Positions 1-5,237 of a stretch of 5,237 nucleotides of DNA are shown in pieces. Source of the stretch: an uncultured Oscillospiraceae bacterium (lineage in GTDB: Bacteria > Bacillota_A > Clostridia > Oscillospirales > Oscillospiraceae). The stretch is taken from contig CANRKN010000136.1 of the NCBI GenBank assembly GCA_947631215.1, positions 1-5,237 on the forward strand, read 5' to 3'. The notes under the pieces are model-generated. The model was not told the DNA's origin and did no database searches. It saw only the letters and a program-made list of their open reading frames with translations. Both the position numbers and the translations under genes were made by a program. Position 1 is the stretch's first letter. Every line of letters starts with the position of its first letter.

Positions 1-1353
1 GCCCGGAAGGCCCGGGAGGCCCTGGGCGACCTGGGCTGGGCCGGCGTGGAGTTCGGCAAGGACGTGCCCGAGACCGAATTCGTGGGCTATGACCACACCG
101 CCTATGAGGGCGCAAAGGTGGTGGCCCTGGTGGTGGAAAACGAGCAGGCCGACCGGCTCATGACCGGCGTGGAGGGCATCGTGGTTCTGGACAAGACCCC
201 CTTCTACGCGGAGATGGGCGGCCAGGTGGCCGACCACGGCACCCTCACCTGCGGCGATGCGGTCTTCACGGTCACGGACGTGCAGAAGAACAAGGGCGGC
301 AAGTACATGCACTACGGCAAGGTGACCGCGGGCTCCGTCCAGCTGGGCGACGTCGTCACCGCCGCCATTGACGTTGACCGCCGGAAGGCCATCATGCGGG
401 CCCACTCGGCCACACACCTGCTGGATAAGGCCCTGCGCACCGTCCTGGGCGACCACGTCCATCAGGCCGGCTCCCTGGTGGAGCCGGACCGGCTCCGCTT
501 CGACTTCACCCACTTCTCCGCCATGACCCCTGAGGAGATCGCCAAGGTCGAGGAGATGGTGAACGAAGCCGTGCTGGAGGGCTACGCGGTGCACACCGAC
601 GTGCTGCCCATCGAGGAGGCCAAGAAGCGGGGCGCCATCGCCCTGTTCAGCGAAAAGTACGGCGACACCGTCCGCGTGGTGGACATGGGCGAGGGCTACA
701 GCGTAGAGTTCTGCGGCGGCACCCATCTCGACAACACCGCCAAGGTGGGCGTGTTCCACATCGAGAGCGAGTTCTCCGTGGCCAGCGGCGTGCGGCGCAT
801 CGAGGCCGTCACCGGCAAGGCGTCCCTGGCCTTTATGAACAAGGTCCAGGCCAGCATCGCCCACGCCGCCGCGGCCCTGAAGGTCCGGCCCAATGAGCTG
901 GAGGCGAAGGCCGAGGCCATTATGGGCGAGCTCAAGGGCCTCAGCCAGACCGTGGAGAAGCTCAAGGCCCGGGAGGCCGCCGGCGAGACCGACAGGCTCC
1001 TGTTCGGCACCCACGAGGTGGGCGGCCTGCGGGTGCTCACCGCCACGGTGCCCGGCGCGGACGCGAACCGCCTGCGCCAGATGGGCGACATCCTCCGGGA
1101 CAAGCAGAGCAACATCGTGGCCGTGCTGGCCGCGGACAACGGCGGGAAGGTCACCTTCCTGGCCGTGTGCGGCCCCGACGCGGTGAAGGCCGGCGTGAAG
1201 GCCGGCGACCTGGTCCGGGAGGTCTCCGCCGTCACCGGCGGCAAGGGCGGCGGCAAGCCCGAGTCCGCCATGGGCGGCGGCACCGACGTGCTGAAGACCG
1301 ACAACGCCCTGGCCATCGTGGACGACTTCGTGGCCAAAAAGCTGGGCCTGTAA
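1..1353 (+). CDS. alaS: Alanyl-tRNA synthetase, C-terminal half (5' end outside window)
   Basis: AlaS charges tRNA-Ala with alanine in the cytoplasm and hydrolyses Ser- or Gly-tRNA-Ala made in error. The frame is open from base 1, so the gene starts upstream; 450 residues are visible of a family length near 870-880. The class II catalytic core and tRNA-recognition region are therefore missing. Visible in order (numbered from the window edge): the beta-barrel lead-in to the editing domain, with AEMGGQVADHG at about 70-80; the editing-site zinc ligands HSATH (His135, His139) and CGGTH (Cys238, His242); the conserved SGVRRIEAVTG at about 262-272; a helical, probably coiled-coil linker at about 273-330; and a C-terminal DHHA1-type domain ending in the glycine-rich GGKGGGKP (413-420). 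All four editing ligands are present, so editing should work. The GTG at 46 is an internal valine codon, not a start. A hairpin follows the stop codon. Identification is firm. Confidence 0.97.
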   Translation, partial: ARKAREALGDLGWAGVEFGKDVPETEFVGYDHTAYEGAKVVALVVENEQADRLMTGVEGIVVLDKTPFYAEMGGQVADHGTLTCGDAVFTVTDVQKNKGGKYMHYGKVTAGSVQLGDVVTAAIDVDRRKAIMRAHSATHLLDKALRTVLGDHVHQAGSLVEPDRLRFDFTHFSAMTPEEIAKVEEMVNEAVLEGYAVHTDVLPIEEAKKRGAIALFSEKYGDTVRVVDMGEGYSVEFCGGTHLDNTAKVGVFHIESEFSVASGVRRIEAVTGKASLAFMNKVQASIAHAAAALKVRPNELEAKAEAIMGELKGLSQTVEKLKAREAAGETDRLLFGTHEVGGLRVLTATVPGADANRLRQMGDILRDKQSNIVAVLAADNGGKVTFLAVCGPDAVKAGVKAGDLVREVSAVTGGKGGGKPESAMGGGTDVLKTDNALAIVDDFVAKKLGL

Positions 1354-1364
1354 ACAAAATACCC

Positions 1365-1394
1365 GCGGCCCCGGCGTACACCGGGGCCGTCTTT
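1365..1394 (+). terminator. Hairpin after alaS, probable weak intrinsic terminator or attenuator
   Basis: Twelve bases after the alaS stop, cggccccgg (1366-1374) and ccggggccg (1381-1389) form a perfect 9-bp GC-rich stem around the 6-base loop cgtaca; a G-T pair at 1365/1390 could extend it. The run after the stem is only TCTTT (1390-1394) before it turns to A, so the T tract is short and interrupted. This suggests partial rather than complete termination. On the opposite strand the same stem is followed by a T-rich stretch (bases 1360-1350 read in reverse), so it could act in both directions, but no minus-strand gene needs it. The stem is seen directly; the function is inferred. Confidence 0.7.
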
Positions 1395-1398
1395 AAAA

Positions 1399-1404
1399 AA
1401 GGAG
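1399..1404 (+). promoter_or_regulatory. Ribosome binding site of the cupin gene
   Basis: AAGGAG lies 8 bases before the ATG at 1413, which is ideal Shine-Dalgarno spacing. Another ATG at 1408 lies only 3 bases after it and opens a different frame without cupin motifs, so the site decides for 1413. It begins 5 bases after the T tract of the preceding hairpin. Confidence 0.85.
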
Positions 1405-1412
1405 AGAATGCA

Positions 1413-1742
1413 ATGCTTTTCTACTTCCCCAATATGGACGAGACCGTCACCCCCAACTTCAAGGGCGGCGAGAAGGCCCTGGCCTCCAAGGGCGTCATGT
1501 TCGACGGCAACAAGATCACCATGGGCCGTCTGGAGCCCGGCGCCACCATCGGCGTCCACACCCACGAGGACTCCTGCGAGGTCTACTACTACCTCTCCGG
1601 GAAGGGCAAGTGCTTCTACGACGGGGCCTGGGAGCCGGCGGAGCCCGGCTGCGCCCACTTCTGCCCCAAGGGCCACAGCCACGGCCTGGCCAACACCAGC
1701 GACGAGGACCTGACCTTCTTCGCCGCGGTCATCAAGCAGTGA
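1413..1742 (+). CDS. Small single-domain cupin protein, function unknown
   Basis: A 109-residue protein consisting of one cupin barrel (Cupin_2-like), cytoplasmic with no signal peptide or membrane segment. Motif 1, G(X5)HXH(X4)E(X6)G, fits exactly at Gly43-Gly63 with His49, His51 and Glu56. Motif 2, G(X5)PXG(X2)H(X3)N, fits exactly at Gly79-Asn94 with His90. These three His and one Glu are the usual ligands for a divalent metal, so the protein should bind one. The loop between the motifs is 15 residues, the short end for the superfamily. Four cysteines (55, 67, 80, 84) sit in or near the barrel motifs, which is many for such a small protein. The start is set by a good ribosome binding site. 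The HIT gene begins 10 bases downstream. Small cupins include isomerases, dioxygenases and sugar- or ligand-binding proteins; nothing visible here picks one, so no substrate is assigned. Confidence 0.93.
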   Translation: MLFYFPNMDETVTPNFKGGEKALASKGVMFDGNKITMGRLEPGATIGVHTHEDSCEVYYYLSGKGKCFYDGAWEPAEPGCAHFCPKGHSHGLANTSDEDLTFFAAVIKQ

Positions 1743-1744
1743 GG
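1741..1744 (+). promoter_or_regulatory. Weak ribosome binding site of the HIT gene, overlapping the cupin stop codon
   Basis: GAGG lies 8 bases before the ATG at 1753 and shares two bases with the TGA of the cupin gene (1740-1742). Match to the anti-Shine-Dalgarno is only four bases. The overlap suggests that ribosomes finishing the cupin help start the HIT gene; this coupling is inferred. Confidence 0.5.
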
Positions 1745-1752
1745 GCCCGGCC

Positions 1753-2109
1753 ATGAGCGTACATCACGACCCCGACTGCCTCTTCTGCAAGATCGTCGAG
1801 GGGGCCATCCCCTCCACGAAGGTCTATGAGGACGAGCTGTGCTACGCCTTCCGGGACATCGCCCCCCAGGCGCCCACCCATATCCTGGTGGTGCCGAAGG
1901 AGCACATCCCCTCCTGCGCCCAGGTGACCGGCGACAACGCCGCCCTGGTGGGCCACATCTTCACCGCCATCGCGAAGATCGCGGCGGACGAGGGCCTTGC
2001 CAATGGCTATCGGGTCATCTCCAATGTAGGCCCCGACGCGGGCCAGACCGTGCCCCATCTGCACTTCCACATCCTGGGCGGCAGGCGCATGCCCGACCAG
2101 ATGGTGTAA
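1753..2109 (+). CDS. hinT: Histidine-triad (HIT) nucleotide-binding protein, Hint branch
   Basis: A 118-residue cytoplasmic protein, the normal size for bacterial Hint proteins. The triad HLHFHIL is at His102, His104 and His106, inside the family stretch GQTVPHLHFHILGGR (97-111); by family knowledge the middle His104 is the nucleophile that forms the nucleotidyl intermediate. Asn91 precedes the triad as usual. The N-terminal DCLFC (Cys9, Cys12), together with His51 and His102, matches the structural zinc site of many Gram-positive HIT proteins. The family hydrolyses nucleoside 5'-phosphoramidates and aminoacyl-adenylates, probably as a homodimer; the true physiological substrate is unsettled. 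Closeness to alaS fits a role in clearing aminoacyl-AMP, but that is inference. It sits 10 bases after the cupin gene and 6 bases before comEC, with no terminator, so it is probably co-transcribed. Nothing is missing or broken. Confidence 0.96.
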   Translation: MSVHHDPDCLFCKIVEGAIPSTKVYEDELCYAFRDIAPQAPTHILVVPKEHIPSCAQVTGDNAALVGHIFTAIAKIAADEGLANGYRVISNVGPDAGQTVPHLHFHILGGRRMPDQMV

Positions 2110-2115
2110 ACTTCC

Positions 2116-4401
2116 ATGCGTAAGCTGGCGTGGGCAGCGGCGGGCTTCGCCCTGGCGGCAGGGCTGGCCGAATATGTCCTGCCCACGGGAGGGCTGCCGT
2201 ATATCGCGGCAGCTCTCGTCCTTTTCTCCCCCGCCGCGCTGCTGATAAAGAAGAAGTTAGACCGTAAGCGGGTCCTCATCTTCGCTTTGGCGGCGGCATG
2301 CGGACTGCTGGCCTGGTGGGGACGGTATGCCGTAAAAGTCGGGCCCGCCGAGGCGATGGTGAGGCGGACCGTTCATATTTCCGCCGTTTCCACCGGCTAT
2401 GTGGAGCGGCATGAGGATTATGAGCGGGTCCAGGTCCGCATCCGCTCCGGCGCTGTGCCCGGGAAGGCACTGCTCTATTTTTACGAGGGGGAGCTTCCCG
2501 AACTCACCCCCGGGGATACCTTCGAGGCGGACGTGAAGCTCACCTCCGCTATTCACCGCCGGGGCGAGCGGTCCCACCTGTACACCTCTCAGGGCCAGGA
2601 CGTGCTGGGCTACATCCAGCCCGACACCCTCGCGGTGACGGGCCGGTCCCCAAGCGCTTGGATATGGTTCCCCCAGCGGCTGAGCCAGGCCGTTAAAGAC
2701 ACTGTAGACCGGCTCTTCCCCGCCGGGAGCGCGCCCTTTATAAAGGGGCTTCTCACCGGCGACACCGACGACCTGGAGGAGGACACGGCCAGCTACACCG
2801 CCATGCGCACCGCCGGGGTGCTGCACATCGTAGCGGTCAGCGGCATGCACATGTTCGTGCTGGTGGCCTTTCTGGAGCTTCTTCTGGGCAGGAGCCGCCG
2901 GACAAATCTCATCGCCCTGCCCCTTATATGGCTCTTTGCCCTGACGGCGGGGTGGCGGGCCTCGGTGGTCCGGGCGGCGGTGATGCAGACGCTGTACCTT
3001 CTGGCGCCCATCTTCCGCCGGGAGTCCGATGGGCCCACCTGCCTTGGCGCGGCGGCGCTTTTATTGCTCATTCCCAACCCCATGGCCGTCGGCGGCGTGG
3101 GGCTGCAGCTGAGCTTTGCCTGCATGGCGGGGCTCATCTGCCTGCTGCCCGGGCTATTGGCCTGGGCGGGAAGGCGGCTGCCTATGCACCGCTGGTATGT
3201 GGCCTTCGCGGCGGACAACCTGGCCTGCACCATTGGGGCGCTGGCCTTCTCCCTGCCCCTGTCCGCCCTCTATTTCGGCCAGGTGCCCCTCCTGTCGCCC
3301 CTGGCGAATCTTCTGACACTGATCGTCGTGGAGATCACCTTCGCCACGGGGTATGTGGTCTGCGCCGTAGGCGCCCTGTTCCCGGCGGTGGGACACATCC
3401 TGGCCTCGGTCCTGACCTGGCCGGTGAAGTGGTGCCTCGGGGTGTACCGGGCCCTGTCAAACCTCCCCTTCGCGGGACTCTGGGCGGGGAGCGCGCCCAC
3501 GGTGGTCTTTCTGGTGACGGTCTATGCCCTCTTTGGGCTGTGGTGGCTTGCCAGGAAACGGAAACGGCGCATCTCCATAAGCGTGCCGGTCTGCCTGTCC
3601 CTGACAGCCCTGGCCCTCACCCTCATGGCGGCCAAGCTCGCCATTCTCCCCGGCCAGGGACGGCTGGCGGCGCTGGACGTAGACCAGGGCGAGTGCGTGG
3701 TCCTGGCGGATAAGGACGCGGCCGTGGTGGTGGACTGCGGCGGCAGCGCCCTCGATAACGCCGGGGACGCCGCCGCCAACTATCTGCAGGGCCTGGGCCG
3801 GAGCCGGGTGGATATGCTGGTGCTGACCCATCTGCACGCCGACCACGCCAATGGCGCGGAGACGCTGCTGTACCGTACGCACGTGGACCGGCTCATCCTA
3901 CCCGCCGGGGCAGATGACGCCGACGGCCTGTACCAACGCATCCTGGCCGCCGCCGACGCCCGGGGCACGGAGGTCATAGAGCTGGCCGAGCCCCAATGCA
4001 TGGACATAGGCGGCGTCTCCCTGGACCTGCTGCTGCCCGATGCCGGGGACGAGGAGAACGAGCGGGGCGTCGTGGCGCTGGCCCATATGCTGGGCTCCGA
4101 CGTATTTCTCATGGGAGATGCGGGCCTGGAGGCGGAGCGGGCGCTGCTGGCGGACCGCACCGTGCCGGACGTGGACATCCTGGTGGCAGGCCACCACGGG
4201 TCCAAGACCGCCTCGGGGGCCATGTTTCTCCGGGCGGCCAGGCCCGAGACCGCCATCATCTCCGTGGGCTACAACAGCTTCGGCCAGCCCGCGGAGGAGA
4301 CATTGGAAAGACTGGAAACATACGGCGCGGCCCTCCATCGCACCGACCTGGAGGGCACCGTGACCATAAAACTGCGGGAAGGAGGCGTCATCGATGGCTA
4401 G
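2116..4401 (+). CDS. comEC: ComEC/Rec2 DNA-uptake channel with metallo-beta-lactamase domain
   Basis: Inner-membrane channel that carries single-stranded DNA into the cytoplasm during natural transformation. At 761 residues it matches full-length ComEC. Visible in order: about three N-terminal membrane helices (4-22, 27-45, 53-70); a soluble OB-like, DUF4131-type region (about 75-180); the competence core from about 200 to 480, starting with FIKGLLTGD (208-216) and GVLHIVAVSGMHM (234-246), with many hydrophobic helices and the conserved GWRASVVRAAVM (279-290) and GLQLSF (329-334); a basic patch ARKRKRR (479-485); a last helix (490-511); then a metallo-beta-lactamase-fold domain (about 516-755). 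That domain has HLHADH (572-577), Asn648 in the NERG stretch, GDAG (667-670) and GHHGSK (692-697), so its metal site looks intact. In the family this domain is thought to degrade the non-transported strand. LDVDQG (520-525) has Asp523 where Gly is usual. The start lies 6 bases after hinT with only a poor ribosome binding site; the sequence MRK plus a helix is a typical N-terminus. The 3' end overlaps holA. Confidence 0.96.
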   Translation: MRKLAWAAAGFALAAGLAEYVLPTGGLPYIAAALVLFSPAALLIKKKLDRKRVLIFALAAACGLLAWWGRYAVKVGPAEAMVRRTVHISAVSTGYVERHEDYERVQVRIRSGAVPGKALLYFYEGELPELTPGDTFEADVKLTSAIHRRGERSHLYTSQGQDVLGYIQPDTLAVTGRSPSAWIWFPQRLSQAVKDTVDRLFPAGSAPFIKGLLTGDTDDLEEDTASYTAMRTAGVLHIVAVSGMHMFVLVAFLELLLGRSRRTNLIALPLIWLFALTAGWRASVVRAAVMQTLYLLAPIFRRESDGPTCLGAAALLLLIPNPMAVGGVGLQLSFACMAGLICLLPGLLAWAGRRLPMHRWYVAFAADNLACTIGALAFSLPLSALYFGQVPLLSPLANLLTLIVVEITFATGYVVCAVGALFPAVGHILASVLTWPVKWCLGVYRALSNLPFAGLWAGSAPTVVFLVTVYALFGLWWLARKRKRRISISVPVCLSLTALALTLMAAKLAILPGQGRLAALDVDQGECVVLADKDAAVVVDCGGSALDNAGDAAANYLQGLGRSRVDMLVLTHLHADHANGAETLLYRTHVDRLILPAGADDADGLYQRILAAADARGTEVIELAEPQCMDIGGVSLDLLLPDAGDEENERGVVALAHMLGSDVFLMGDAGLEAERALLADRTVPDVDILVAGHHGSKTASGAMFLRAARPETAIISVGYNSFGQPAEETLERLETYGAALHRTDLEGTVTIKLREGGVIDG
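4379..4385 (+). promoter_or_regulatory. Strong ribosome binding site of holA, inside the comEC coding region
   Basis: AAGGAGG is a near-complete Shine-Dalgarno sequence 8 bases before the ATG at 4394. It lies within the last codons of comEC. It supports 4394 over the in-frame ATG at 4415 (Met8), which has no such site at the right distance. Confidence 0.88.
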
Positions 4402-5237
4402 AGAAAAGCCCACCATGGACTACGGCGCACTGATACGCGCTCTCCGTCAGGAGGGCCCCCAGCGGGTCTATCTCCTCTACGGGGACGAGGACTATCTGCG
4501 GGACAGCTACCTGCAGGAGCTGAAAAAGCTGTGCGTGGATGCCGACACCGAGGCTTTCAACTACCACCGGCTGCCTGGCGCCCCCTTCGACGCGGGCGCC
4601 CTGCGGGAGAGCGTGGAGGCCATGCCCTTCATGGGCGAGCGGACCTTCACCGAAGTTCGGGACCTGGATATAAACCGGCTGAACGCCGCCGACGCCGACG
4701 CCCTGAAGGCGATCCTCGCCGACGTGCCCGAATGGGCCACCCTGGCCTTTGTCCTCTCCCCCGGCTATTCCCCGGACAAGCGGCTGGCCACGGTAAAGGC
4801 CGTGAAGAAGGCGGCCGTGGACGTGGAATTTCTCTATCCCGGCGCCGGCGAGCTGCGCTCCTGGGTCATCCGCCGGGCCAGGAGCCTGGAAAAGGACCTG
4901 GACGGGCCCACCGCGGACTACCTCATCTGGGTCTGCGGGGACAGAATGAACGGCCTCATCCCGGAGATCACCAAGATCGCGGGCTACGCCAAGGGCGCCG
5001 CCATCACCCGGGCGGACATCGACGCCGTGGCGAAGAAGACCCCGGAGACCACCATCTTCAACCTGACCGACGCCCTGGGCGCCAAGGAGTACGACAAAGC
5101 CGCCCGGCTCATGGCGGACCTGCTGGCGGACAGGGACGAGCCGCCCCAAAAGCAGATCGGCATGATCAGCGAGCAGTTCCGGCGGCTGTACGTCGCCCGC
5201 CTGGCGGCGGACAGCGGCAAGGGCGAGGCGTTCATCA
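4394..5237 (+). CDS. holA: DNA polymerase III delta subunit (3' end outside window)
   Basis: HolA is the clamp-loader subunit that opens the beta sliding clamp during replication. The frame gives 281 residues and runs off the right edge; the family is about 330-345 long, so some 50-60 residues of the C-terminal oligomerisation domain are missing. Recognisable parts: RVYLLYGDEDYLRDSY (24-39), the usual delta N-terminus, a degenerate AAA+ region without a working Walker A; MPFMGERTFTEVRDLD (77-92), where the family has its conserved PF...R...VRDL stretch; Trp157 with IRR, starting the lid-like middle domain; GDRMNGLIPEITKI (182-195), matching the family G-D/N-M-L-E-I-K pattern; and TTIFNLTDAL (219-228), one of its best-kept motifs. 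ATG at 4394 is chosen because of the strong ribosome binding site. It overlaps comEC by 8 bases, so translation may be coupled. comEC-holA adjacency is also known from Bacillus and clostridia, which supports the call. The visible part shows no damage. Confidence 0.95.
   Translation, partial: MAREKPTMDYGALIRALRQEGPQRVYLLYGDEDYLRDSYLQELKKLCVDADTEAFNYHRLPGAPFDAGALRESVEAMPFMGERTFTEVRDLDINRLNAADADALKAILADVPEWATLAFVLSPGYSPDKRLATVKAVKKAAVDVEFLYPGAGELRSWVIRRARSLEKDLDGPTADYLIWVCGDRMNGLIPEITKIAGYAKGAAITRADIDAVAKKTPETTIFNLTDALGAKEYDKAARLMADLLADRDEPPQKQIGMISEQFRRLYVARLAADSGKGEAFI

Noticed and set aside
46..48. GTG as a possible start of a separate 435-residue protein
   Set aside because: The same frame is open back to base 1 and the sequence begins mid-protein within AlaS; there is no ribosome binding site before it.
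1240..1290. Repeated GGC/GGCGGCAAG units that look like a short tandem repeat
   Set aside because: They encode the conserved glycine-rich GGKGGGKP and following GGG of the AlaS C-terminal domain, so the repetition is explained by the protein.
1327..1356. Possible promoter (TTCGTG ... TAAACA) at the end of alaS
   Set aside because: The -35-like part matches TTGACA poorly and the -10-like part includes the stop codon. It is too weak to annotate by eye, although a promoter near here is not excluded.
1408..1410. ATG five bases before the chosen cupin start
   Set aside because: It is in a different frame, only 3 bases from the Shine-Dalgarno, and its translation lacks the cupin motifs.
696..1754. 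Long minus-strand open frame (352 codons) opposite alaS, the gap and the cupin gene
   Set aside because: It runs antisense through three well-supported elements. Its translation is low in complexity, rich in Ala, Ser, Pro and Arg, with no recognisable motif. Long antisense frames are expected in GC-rich DNA with biased third positions.
2928..3713. Plus-strand open frame (261 codons) in another frame inside comEC
   Set aside because: The product is Gly-, Pro- and Arg-rich without motifs, while the comEC frame encodes conserved competence-core helices over the same bases.
4388..5149. Minus-strand open frame (253 codons) opposite holA
   Set aside because: The plus strand encodes clear HolA motifs throughout. 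The antisense product is Gly/Val-rich with no family resemblance, so it is a compositional shadow.
1..5237. CRISPR array, insertion sequence, integron, tRNA, phage or defence genes
   Set aside because: No spaced direct repeats, terminal inverted repeats, transposase or integrase motifs or tRNA-like fold were seen. Coding is nearly continuous with housekeeping genes and composition is even across the window.

Overview
This is an ordinary chromosomal housekeeping segment, very probably from a GC-rich, low-oxygen Firmicute of the Oscillospiraceae type (Flavonifractor, Intestinimonas or Lawsonibacter-like). The taxonomic guess is an inference from three things. Codon use leans heavily on G/C-ending codons, with GGC, GCC and CTG abundant. 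The clear Shine-Dalgarno sequences are of Gram-positive type (AAGGAG, AAGGAGG). The gene order comEC followed by holA is also found in Bacillus and many clostridia. All genes lie on the + strand, and no stretch longer than about 60 bases is non-coding.

Layout: (1) 1-1353 is the C-terminal half of alanyl-tRNA synthetase (alaS), cut by the left edge. (2) 1354-1412 is a 59-base gap holding a perfect 9-bp GC-rich hairpin with a short T tail, then the ribosome binding site of the next gene. (3) 1413-1742 encodes a small single-domain cupin with both metal-binding motifs intact. (4) 1753-2109 encodes a Hint-branch histidine-triad (HIT) protein. (5) 2116-4401 encodes a full-length ComEC/Rec2 DNA-uptake channel with an OB-like region, a competence membrane core and a metallo-beta-lactamase domain. 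(6) 4394 to the right edge is holA, DNA polymerase III delta subunit, overlapping comEC by 8 bases and cut before its C-terminus.

From the cupin onward the genes are separated by 10, 6 and -8 bases with no terminator between them, so cupin-HIT-comEC-holA probably form one transcription unit. Functionally they are mixed: alaS (translation and mischarging correction), HIT (aminoacyl-AMP or nucleoside phosphoramidate hydrolysis in the family, a plausible link to alaS), ComEC (inward transport of single-stranded DNA) and HolA (clamp loading for replication). The cupin's substrate is unknown.

I found no mobile element, CRISPR array, tRNA, rRNA, toxin-antitoxin or defence gene, and no convincing sign of an undescribed system. 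The points most worth a second look are the hairpin placed so close to the cupin ribosome binding site that no promoter fits between them, the cysteine-rich cupin of unknown role, and an apparently intact ComEC in a lineage not known for natural transformation.
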